Assembly (NCBI GenBank): GCA_030599705.1 | Contig: JAUVNM010000156.1 | Coordinates: 1 to 5,199 of the forward strand | Source: Gammaproteobacteria bacterium | GTDB lineage: Bacteria > Pseudomonadota > Gammaproteobacteria > UBA9214 | DNA length: 5,199 nt | Reading direction: 5' to 3' | Part shown: piece by piece, positions 1 to 5,199 of the stretch | Layout of the letters: every line of letters starts with the position of its first letter | Position numbering within the stretch: position 1 is the first letter of the stretch | Program-made: the position numbers and the translations under genes | Notes under the pieces: generated by a model | The model's input: only the letters and a program-made list of their open reading frames with translations | Told to the model about the DNA's origin: nothing | The model's database searches: none

Positions 1-44
1 AAACCAGCGAAAATGACCGGCAGGATGCGGGTAAAGACTGTCAT
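1..44 (-). CDS. Start of an unidentified minus-strand gene, probably an exported or membrane protein (partial, runs off left edge)
   Basis: Read on the minus strand, an ATG at 44-42 opens a frame with no stop to the window edge, coding MTVFTRILPVIFAG and onward. A GAGG motif ends six bases before this ATG, a near-ideal Shine-Dalgarno and the best one in the window. A second in-frame ATG at 56-54 has no such motif. The visible residues, one arginine followed by a hydrophobic stretch, resemble the start of a signal peptide or first membrane helix. The gene follows dctM by about 64 nt in the same direction. The missing TRAP solute-binding protein (DctP) would be a natural candidate because DctP is exported, but only about 14 residues are visible and nothing identifies the family. 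A chance open frame is possible, though the ribosome binding site argues against it. Confidence 0.5.
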   Translation of the reverse strand, partial: MTVFTRILPVIFAG

Positions 45-108
45 GACGAACCTCATGTGCAAAATCTGGTGGCGAATAATCGCATTATTCAAAGCTGCCT
101 GTCACGAC
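45..108 (-). promoter_or_regulatory. dctM/left-edge gene gap with AT-rich 7-bp dyad and weak promoter-like boxes
   Basis: This gap follows the dctM stop and precedes the left-edge gene. It holds a perfect inverted repeat, GAATAAT (74-80), loop CGC, ATTATTC (84-90). No T-run follows on the minus strand, so it does not look like a classical intrinsic terminator. On the minus strand GTGACA (105-100) and GATTAT (81-76) are 18 bases apart and resemble sigma-70 -35 and -10 boxes, which would place a start about 25 nt upstream of the ATG at 44. The -10 box lies inside the dyad, so a repressor bound there could block transcription. The dyad is direct observation; promoter and operator roles are inference. 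Confidence 0.3.
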
Positions 109-1482
109 TCAGCCATAGATCATCCCGGGCAACCAGGTGGCCAGCTGTGGCCACAGTGCAAGCAGCATCAGCATGCCCAGTTGCAGCACGATAAATGGCA
201 GGACTCCCTGGTAGATGTGCGCGGTAGTGACTCCCGCGGGCGCCACGCCGCGCAGGTAAAACAGGGCAAAGCCGAACGGCGGGGTGAGAAACGAGGTCTG
301 CAGGTTCAGCGCGATCATGATGCCGAGCCACACCGGGTCGAGACCCATGGACAGCAGCACCGGGCCGACGATCGGGACGACAACGAAGGTGATCTCGATA
401 AAATCCAGCACGAAGCCGAGCAGGAACATCAACAGCATGACCGCCAGCATGGCGCCGAAGACGCCGCCTGGCAGGTTGTGCAGCAGTTCCGCAACCATGT
501 CGTCACCACCAAAGCCGCGGAATACCAGCGAGAACACCGAGGCACCGATCAGGATCATGAACACCATGCAGGTCACACGCGTGGTGGTGCGCATCACCTC
601 GCGCAACATCGCCAGGTTGAAGCGGCGTCGTGACACGGCCAGCAGGATGGCGCCCATGGCGCCGACCGATGCCGCCTCGGTCGGCGTGGCATAGCCGGCG
701 AGGATCGATCCCAGTACCGCGATGATCAGCAACAGTGGTGGTAACAGGGCCTGCACCACCCGGCGCAGCAGGCTGGTACCGGCTTCCTGCTCACTGGTGG
801 TCTGCGCGAGTGCCGGCATGCTCGCGGGGCGCCACACGGCTACGCCGGCGAGCCAGGCCAGGTACAGGCCGACCAGCAGCAGGCCCGGTAGCAGTGCGCC
901 ACTGAACAGGTCGCCGACGGACACGGTATCCGGTGAGAAAATGCCCATGTCGAGCTGTGCCTGCTGGTAGGCGGATGACAGCACATCGCCGAGCAGCACC
1001 AGCACGATGGAGGGCGGAATGATCTGCCCGAGGGTGCCGGATGCACAGATGGTGCCGGCGGCGATGCGCGGGTCATAGCCATGGCGCAGCATGGTGGGCA
1101 ACGACAGCAGACCCATGGTCACCACGGTGGCGCCGACAATGCCGGTACTCGCCGCGAGCAGCATGCCGACAATGGTGACCGAGTAACCGAGTCCACCGCG
1201 CAGGCGCCCGAACAGGGCAGCCATGGTATCGAGCAGGTTCTCCGCAACACGCGAGCGCTCCAGCATGACGCCCATGAAAACAAACAGGGGCACCGCGATC
1301 AGGGTGATGTTGGTCATGATGCCGTACAGGCGGTTCGGCAAGGCATCGAGGAACGCGGCATCAAAGTTGCCGGCCAGTTGTCCGATGAAGGCAAAGCCGA
1401 GCGCCGTTCCCGCCAGTGTGAATGCGACCGGGTAACCCGCCATCAGCAGCAGGCAGACGACCAGAAACAGCAGCAGCGGCAT
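109..1482 (-). CDS. dctM: TRAP transporter large permease subunit, DctM family
   Basis: This is the large membrane subunit of a tripartite ATP-independent periplasmic (TRAP) transporter, which imports organic acids or related solutes using the sodium or proton gradient. The protein is about 457 residues and almost wholly hydrophobic. Family hallmarks (numbered from the upstream GTG) are GYPVAFTLAG near residue 17, GTICASGTLGQIIPPSIVL around 144-162, GYATPTEAASVGA around 264-276, and TSFLTPPFGFALFY around 397-410. The overall sequence resembles the mannitol/chloroaromatic-type TRAP group (COG4664), but substrate cannot be read from it. The dctQ stop TGA (1484-1482) shares its last base with the ATG at 1482. 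A GTG at 1485-1483, one codon upstream, is an equally possible start giving a 4-nt overlap and 458 residues. Either arrangement implies translational coupling to dctQ. No clear terminator follows the stop. Confidence 0.95.
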   Translation of the reverse strand: MPLLLFLVVCLLLMAGYPVAFTLAGTALGFAFIGQLAGNFDAAFLDALPNRLYGIMTNITLIAVPLFVFMGVMLERSRVAENLLDTMAALFGRLRGGLGYSVTIVGMLLAASTGIVGATVVTMGLLSLPTMLRHGYDPRIAAGTICASGTLGQIIPPSIVLVLLGDVLSSAYQQAQLDMGIFSPDTVSVGDLFSGALLPGLLLVGLYLAWLAGVAVWRPASMPALAQTTSEQEAGTSLLRRVVQALLPPLLLIIAVLGSILAGYATPTEAASVGAMGAILLAVSRRRFNLAMLREVMRTTTRVTCMVFMILIGASVFSLVFRGFGGDDMVAELLHNLPGGVFGAMLAVMLLMFLLGFVLDFIEITFVVVPIVGPVLLSMGLDPVWLGIMIALNLQTSFLTPPFGFALFYLRGVAPAGVTTAHIYQGVLPFIVLQLGMLMLLALWPQLATWLPGMIYG

Positions 1483-2030
1483 CACAGCTCGCGATCCGGG
1501 CCGCTGTCGTCAGCGTCTGCCGGTGCGCCGGACAGCTGCAGGATGCTGTGCAGGCACATCGACAGGCCCTGCAACAGCAACAGCACGGCCATGACCGGGA
1601 TCAGGGTCTTCAGCAGGAACACGGCATCCAGTCCGCCGGCCTCCTGGGAGCCTTCCAGCACCGCCCAGGCATTGCCCGTGTACTCGAGGCTGGCAAACAG
1701 GATAAACAGGCAGACCGGCAGCAACAGCAGCAGGCTGCCGCAAAGATTGATCCAGGCCTTGCCGCGCTCCGTCAGCCGGTGATAGAAGATATCCACGCGC
1801 ACGTGCCCGTCGTGCTTCAGGGTGTAGGCCGCGCCCAGCATAAACACCGCGGCATGCAGGTAGGAAACCGATTCCTGCAGTGCAATCGAGCCGGTCTGGA
1901 AAACATAACGCAGTATGACCACGGTAACTGTGACCAGGACCGTGGCCAGCGTCAGCCAGGCGACGGCGCGTCCGGTGTGTTCGGACAAGGCGTCGATGCC
2001 GTGCGCGAGTTGTTGAAGTTTTTCCAGCAT
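1482..2030 (-). CDS. dctQ: TRAP transporter small permease subunit, DctQ family
   Basis: This is the small membrane subunit of the TRAP transporter, partner of DctM in the inner-membrane complex that receives solute from a periplasmic DctP protein. The 182-residue length is normal for the family. Four hydrophobic segments are visible at roughly 21-41, 54-72, 92-114 and 137-163. The typical DctQ signature LKHDGHVRVDIFY lies at 71-83, between the second and third segments. The C-terminus is a short acidic tail. The ATG at 2030 is the only ordinary start: the frame upstream has no ATG, GTG or TTG before the TAA at 2090-2088. The ten bases before the ATG are C-rich (CGCCGCCCCC) and offer no Shine-Dalgarno, so initiation may depend on upstream structure or be weak. 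The sequence resembles the COG4665 subgroup; the substrate is unknown. Confidence 0.94.
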   Translation of the reverse strand: MLEKLQQLAHGIDALSEHTGRAVAWLTLATVLVTVTVVILRYVFQTGSIALQESVSYLHAAVFMLGAAYTLKHDGHVRVDIFYHRLTERGKAWINLCGSLLLLLPVCLFILFASLEYTGNAWAVLEGSQEAGGLDAVFLLKTLIPVMAVLLLLQGLSMCLHSILQLSGAPADADDSGPDREL

Positions 2031-2037
2031 GGGGGCG

Positions 2038-2127
2038 GCGTGCCGGCGCGTTACCGCATCAGTACCATGCGCTGTCCGGACCTGCGGTTAAATCAGATAG
2101 TTTGTGAAGGGGTAACTGTCGGCACGC
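2038..2127 (-). promoter_or_regulatory. Nested inverted repeats in the DUF2782-dctQ gap (possible leader structure or operator)
   Basis: The outer arms GCGTGCCG (2038-2045) and CGGCACGC (2120-2127) are perfectly complementary over 8 bp. Immediately inside, GTTACC (2050-2055) and GGTAAC (2111-2116) match over 6 bp, leaving a 4 by 3 nt internal loop between the stems. A competing inner pair, ACCGCA (2053-2058) with TGCGGT (2083-2088), is also perfect. The 8-bp palindrome GTCCGGAC (2074-2081) sits in the apical region. The structure spans nearly the whole intergenic gap, from the DUF2782 stop to 8 bases before the dctQ ATG. No T-run follows on the minus strand, so it is not a simple intrinsic terminator. 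It could shape dctQ translation, pause or process the transcript, or bind a regulator; these roles are inferred. Confidence 0.4.
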
Positions 2128-2471
2128 TACCACCGGTAGATCATCCAGTTGGGCACCACGAGATCCGGTTCCAGCTTGTTGTAGCGCGACTCCAGTGAGC
2201 CGTCACCATCCGTGTCCATCAGGTAGTAGGGAAAACCGACGCGCGGCACGATCTTGACCAGGTAGACCTGGCCCTTGATGCTGTATTCGTAGATGGTCGA
2301 TTCTTTACGCTTGGTGATCTTGACCTCGGGCTCGAATTCCTCGCCTGCCTCGATACCGGCCGGTAGCGGCGGGGGCGTATCGGGAACCAGCTGCAGTGGC
2401 GGCGGTGCTTCCGCCAGGCTGGTGAGTGGTGCAAGCAGTAACAGTGTGAGCAGTAGTCTGTGCATGGTCAT
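2127..2471 (-). CDS. Exported small protein with DUF2782 domain
   Basis: The function is unknown. The protein has 114 residues. A short start, MTMHR, is followed by a leucine-rich hydrophobic run and an alanine-containing site around TSLAEA (17-22), typical of a Sec signal peptide, so the mature protein is probably periplasmic. A proline-rich stretch follows (PPP at 23-25 and 33-35). The C-terminal half, YLVKIVPRVGFPYYLMDTDG at about 70-89 and ending in PNWMIYRW, is the DUF2782 pattern. The DTDGDG at 86-91 resembles a calcium-binding loop. From memory, Pseudomonas carries a DUF2782 gene beside polA, which fits here. The gene starts 12 nt after the LOG stop, probably in the same transcript. 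A GGACGG motif is better spaced for the second ATG (2465, Met3) than for the first (2471), so the shorter start is possible. Confidence 0.9.
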   Translation of the reverse strand: MTMHRLLLTLLLLAPLTSLAEAPPPLQLVPDTPPPLPAGIEAGEEFEPEVKITKRKESTIYEYSIKGQVYLVKIVPRVGFPYYLMDTDGDGSLESRYNKLEPDLVVPNWMIYRW

Positions 2472-2483
2472 CCGTCCGGTTGG

Positions 2484-3209
2484 TCAAAGCTCCATCAGTT
2501 TTTCCTGTTCCTGCTCGGATGGTTCGAAGCTGATGCGCTCGTAGTAATCAAAGATGGCATTGACGACCTCTTCCGGCTTGTCGAGCACCTGGAACAGGTC
2601 AAGGTCCTCGGCCGAGATGGTACCTTCCCGGACCAGCGTGTCCCCGAACCAGTCCAGCAGCCCTTTCCAGAATTCCGATTCGACCAGGATGATGGGGATG
2701 CGCCGGGTCTTGCCGGTCTGCACCAGCGTGAGAATCTCGGCGAGTTCGTCCAGGGTGCCGAAGCCGCCCGGCAGCACGACGTAGGCCGAGGCATACTTCA
2801 CGAACATGACCTTGCGTGAAAAAAAGTGCCGGAAGTTCAGCCCGATGTCCTGGAACTCGTTGCCGGCCTGCTCGTTGGGTAACTGGATGTTGAGGCCGAT
2901 GCTTGGTGACTTGCCGCCGAACGCGCCCTTGTTGCTGGCCTCCATGATGCCCGGCCCGCCACCACTGACGACCGCGAACCCGGCATCGGACAGCGCCCGG
3001 GAGATGTCCTCGGCCAGTTTGTAGTACGGGTGATCTTCCGGGGTGCGCGCGGAACCGAACACGCTGACGGATGGTTTGATGTGGGCGAGGCGTTCAAAGC
3101 CTTCCACGAATTCCGCCATGATCTGGAAAATCTTCCAGGATTCACGCGTCAGCTGGGTGTCGTTCTTGGGCAGCATGCCATGATGCTTGGGCCCCTGGTA
3201 GTCAGTCAT
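2484..3209 (-). CDS. LOG-family (TIGR00730) nucleotide 5'-monophosphate phosphoribohydrolase
   Basis: This is a cytosolic Rossmann-like protein of the LOG (LONELY GUY) family. Characterised members hydrolyse nucleoside 5'-monophosphates, including cytokinin precursors, to a free base and ribose 5-phosphate. The 241-residue length suits the longer bacterial TIGR00730 group, with an N-terminal extension of about 45 residues before VSVFGSAR (48-55). The nucleotide-binding motif SGGGPGIMEA is at 82-91, the conserved arginine-lysine pair is R132-K133, and the hallmark PGGFGTLDE is at 147-155. The tail after about residue 225 is glutamate-rich. All hallmark residues are present, so the enzyme should be active, but its true substrate in this organism cannot be read. 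In many bacteria the role may be nucleotide housekeeping rather than cytokinin production. No strong Shine-Dalgarno precedes the ATG at 3209. The gene is divergent from polA and heads the run with DUF2782. Confidence 0.95.
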   Translation of the reverse strand: MTDYQGPKHHGMLPKNDTQLTRESWKIFQIMAEFVEGFERLAHIKPSVSVFGSARTPEDHPYYKLAEDISRALSDAGFAVVSGGGPGIMEASNKGAFGGKSPSIGLNIQLPNEQAGNEFQDIGLNFRHFFSRKVMFVKYASAYVVLPGGFGTLDELAEILTLVQTGKTRRIPIILVESEFWKGLLDWFGDTLVREGTISAEDLDLFQVLDKPEEVVNAIFDYYERISFEPSEQEQEKLMEL

Positions 3210-3348
3210 CGGTAATCTGCCGGTTGATCCGTTCCGTTATTGTTAATGGTGTGCACGGGAAACACACCCTAATGATGATACCATGTTCACCCGCTATGGC
3301 GCGGTAACTGACCGTAATCTAACAGCTAATCACCCAAGACGTGTCCGG
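3210..3348. promoter_or_regulatory. Divergent LOG/polA intergenic region with two small dyads
   Basis: These 139 bases must hold the promoters for the LOG gene (minus) and polA (plus), unless the transcripts start further inside the neighbours. A perfect inverted repeat, GGTGTG (3248-3253) with CACACC (3263-3268), encloses a 9-nt loop. Next to it CCGTTA (3234-3239) and TAATGG (3244-3249) form an imperfect dyad with one mismatch and a TTGT loop. A TTGTTA hexamer (3240-3245) resembles a plus-strand -35 box, but no convincing -10 box lies at the usual distance; TAATCT (3315-3320) is -10-like without a good -35. I cannot place either promoter with confidence. No tRNA, riboswitch or terminator is recognisable. 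Confidence 0.4.
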
Positions 3349-5199
3349 ATGACCGAACCGAAAACCCGATCCCTGTTACTGGTGGACGGATCGTCCTACC
3401 TGTACCGGGCGTTTCATGTACCCAACCTGCAGCGCCTGACCACGCGGGACGGCATGCCGATCGGCGCGGTCTACGGCGTCATCAACATGCTGCGCAGCTT
3501 GCTGAAGGAGTACCAGCCGGACTACCTGGCCGTGGTGTTCGATGCGCGTGGCAAAAACTTCCGGCATGAGCGCTACCCGGAGTACAAGGCCAACCGCCCA
3601 CCCATGCCGGAGGAGCTCGCCGACCAGATTGAGCCCCTGCATGCCGTGGTGCGCGCACTGGGACTGCCGTTGTTGCTGGTGCCGGGCGTGGAAGCGGACG
3701 ACGTCATCGGGACCCTGGCCAGCCAGGCATCCAAAGCCGGCATAGAGACGGTGATTTCCACCGGCGACAAGGACATGGCGCAACTGGTGGATGACCATGT
3801 CAGCCTGGTGAACACCATGGACCGCCCACCCAGCACGCTGGACGTGGCGGGGGTAGAGGCCAAATTCGGGGTGCCGCCGGAACGCATTATCGACCTGCTG
3901 GCACTGACCGGCGACACCTCGGACAACATTCCCGGCGTCCCCAAGGTCGGACCGAAGACCGCCGTCAAGTGGCTGGACCGCTATGGCTCACTGGATAGCG
4001 TGATCGAGCACGCGGCCGACATCCAGGGCAAGGTCGGGGAAAACCTGCGTGCGCATCTCGACACCCTGGAACTGTCGCGCTGGCTGGTCACCATTGACCG
4101 GGAGGTTGCGCTGGAATCCGCTGTCGACGCACTGCGCCCGGTCCCGGCAGACACCGCTGCGTTGCGTGACTGGTTCCAGAAGCTGGAATTCCGGCGCTGG
4201 CTGGAGGAACTCGACAGTGACCCGGCGGCTGCGGACGCGGACAGCACCGACACCCGTCCCACGGCGGACTACGAAACCGTCCTCACCGGGGCGCAGCTCG
4301 ATGCCTGGCTGGAGCGCATCAAGGCGGCCGGCCTGTTTGCCTTTGATACCGAGACCACCAGCCTCGACTACATGGCGGCGCGCATTGTCGGGGTGTCGTT
4401 TGCGGTCACGGCGGGCGAGGCCGCCTATGTCCCGCTGGCGCATGACTATCCCGGTGCCCCGGCCCAGCTGGAGCGTGCTGCCGCACTGGAAAAACTGCGC
4501 CCGCTGCTTGAAAATAAGGATATATATAAAATTGGGCATCACCTTAAATATGACCGTAACGTATTGGCTAATCATGATATTACTCTGGCCGGTATGCGCT
4601 ATGACAGCATGCTGGAGTCCTACGTGCTGGACAGCACCGCCACCCGCCACGACATGGATTCGGTGGCGCTGAAGTACCTCAATCACCAGACCATCAAGTA
4701 CGAGGACGTGGCCGGCAAGGGGGCGAAGCAGCTCGGCTTCAACGAAGTGCCGGTCGAGACGGCCGCGCCCTACGCGGCCGAGGATGCCGACATTACCCTG
4801 CGCCTGCACGCGGCCATGTGGCCACAGCTGGCTGCACAACCGGCACTTGAAAAGATCTATGACGAGATCGAGCTGCCGCTGCTGACGGTGCTCTCCGACA
4901 TGGAGCAAACAGGGGTCGCTATCGATACCGGCATGCTCGCCAGCCAGAGCAAGGAACTCGCCCGGCGTATCCTGGACATCGAGCAGGAGGCGCATCGCGA
5001 GGCGGGCCAGCCGTTCAACCTGGGGTCGCCGAAGCAGATCCAGGAGATCCTGTTCGACAAGCTGCAGCTGCCGGTGCTGGCGAAGACGCCGAAGGGGCAG
5101 CCATCGACGGCGGAGTCGGTACTCACCGAGCTGGCGCTGGATTACCCTTTGCCGCGCCTGGTCCTCGACTGGCGCAGTTTCAGCAAGCTCAAGTCCACC
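3349..5199 (+). CDS. polA: DNA polymerase I, N-terminal two thirds (partial, runs off right edge)
   Basis: PolA removes RNA primers, fills gaps in lagging-strand synthesis and repair, and proofreads. The window holds 617 codons against 928 residues in E. coli. The 5'-nuclease domain is complete: VDGSSYLYRA at 12-21, GVEADDVIGTL at 113-123 (acidic E115, D117, D118), STGDKDMAQLV at 137-147, and TGDTSDNIPGVPKVG at 187-201 entering the helix-hairpin DNA-binding region. An acidic linker lies near 285-305. The 3'-5' exonuclease keeps its catalytic residues D333 and E335 (DTET), D402 (LKYDR), and Y475 and D479 (YAAEDAD), matching E. coli D355, E357, D424, Y497 and D501, so proofreading should be active. 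The sequence ends at KLKST, before the polymerase palm motifs. An in-frame ATG at 3283 would add 22 residues; 3349 is preferred because it puts VDGSSYLYRA exactly where E. coli has it. No strong Shine-Dalgarno is seen at either start. Confidence 0.98.
   Translation, partial: MTEPKTRSLLLVDGSSYLYRAFHVPNLQRLTTRDGMPIGAVYGVINMLRSLLKEYQPDYLAVVFDARGKNFRHERYPEYKANRPPMPEELADQIEPLHAVVRALGLPLLLVPGVEADDVIGTLASQASKAGIETVISTGDKDMAQLVDDHVSLVNTMDRPPSTLDVAGVEAKFGVPPERIIDLLALTGDTSDNIPGVPKVGPKTAVKWLDRYGSLDSVIEHAADIQGKVGENLRAHLDTLELSRWLVTIDREVALESAVDALRPVPADTAALRDWFQKLEFRRWLEELDSDPAAADADSTDTRPTADYETVLTGAQLDAWLERIKAAGLFAFDTETTSLDYMAARIVGVSFAVTAGEAAYVPLAHDYPGAPAQLERAAALEKLRPLLENKDIYKIGHHLKYDRNVLANHDITLAGMRYDSMLESYVLDSTATRHDMDSVALKYLNHQTIKYEDVAGKGAKQLGFNEVPVETAAPYAAEDADITLRLHAAMWPQLAAQPALEKIYDEIELPLLTVLSDMEQTGVAIDTGMLASQSKELARRILDIEQEAHREAGQPFNLGSPKQIQEILFDKLQLPVLAKTPKGQPSTAESVLTELALDYPLPRLVLDWRSFSKLKST
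4507..4584 (+). other. AT-rich, codon-atypical patch inside polA
   Basis: Twenty-six codons of polA (residues 387-412) switch abruptly to AT-rich synonyms. By hand count 23 of 78 bases are G or C (about 29%), and 6 of 26 third positions are G or C. The flanking codons are mostly GC-ending, such as CTG CGC CCG CTG just before and CGC TAT GAC AGC shortly after. The reading frame is unbroken and the protein stays family-like through LKYDR, which holds exonuclease residue D402. The patch is therefore coding DNA with different base use, not an insertion. Its origin is discussed as a finding. Confidence 0.8.

Noticed and set aside
13..633. 206-codon plus-strand frame opposite dctM
   Set aside because: It is a shadow of dctM with Q/H/R-rich composition and no recognisable domain. 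The same holds for 1081-1782.
2031..2126. Intrinsic terminator between DUF2782 and dctQ
   Set aside because: Complementary arms exist, but the apical loop is about 55 nt and no T-run follows on the minus strand.
1422..2198. 258-codon plus-strand frame opposite dctQ and the following gap
   Set aside because: The product is glutamine- and histidine-rich low-complexity sequence, typical of the reverse complement of leucine-rich membrane protein genes.
4507..4584. Insertion element or intein fragment within polA
   Set aside because: The patch codes for normal PolA residues in the correct alignment position with no added length, so nothing has been inserted.
3988..4995. 335-codon open frame on the minus strand opposite polA
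   Set aside because: It is antisense to a strongly conserved PolA frame, its protein resembles no family I know, and it is explained by the codon bias of a GC-rich gene.
1..5199. CRISPR array, tRNA, rRNA or insertion sequence
   Set aside because: No regularly spaced direct repeats, no tRNA cloverleaf sequence, no rRNA motifs and no transposase reading frame were seen on either strand.

Overview
The window looks like ordinary chromosomal DNA from a moderately GC-rich gammaproteobacterium. The best evidence is the partial DNA polymerase I, whose exonuclease domains read very close to the E. coli enzyme. A DUF2782 gene near polA also fits, an association I remember from Pseudomonas and relatives. 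I cannot name a genus. GC is roughly 60% by eye, with dense coding and short intergenic gaps.

Layout. On the minus strand, in transcription order, are a LOG-family (TIGR00730) nucleotide phosphoribohydrolase (3209-2484), a small exported DUF2782 protein (2471-2127), and the two membrane subunits of a TRAP transporter, DctQ (2030-1482) and DctM (1482-109). At the left edge, also on the minus strand, is the probable start of another gene (44 to beyond 1) with a good ribosome binding site and a signal-peptide-like N-terminus. On the plus strand, divergent from the LOG gene, is polA (from 3349 off the right edge). It holds the whole 5'-nuclease and 3'-5' exonuclease domains but ends before the polymerase catalytic motifs.

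How the parts relate. LOG and DUF2782 are 12 nt apart and probably co-transcribed. DctQ and DctM overlap and form one unit. The 96-nt gap between DUF2782 and DctQ carries nested inverted repeats and no Shine-Dalgarno, so it is the likeliest control point on the minus strand. The 139-nt LOG/polA gap must hold two divergent promoters and contains two small dyads. No solute-binding DctP subunit lies in the window; the truncated left-edge gene is a possible but unproven candidate.

I found no new defence, mobile or RNA system. The most unusual signal is a sharply bounded patch of about 78 nt in polA (4507-4584). There the codon use turns strongly AT-rich, while the encoded protein, including exonuclease motif II, stays intact.
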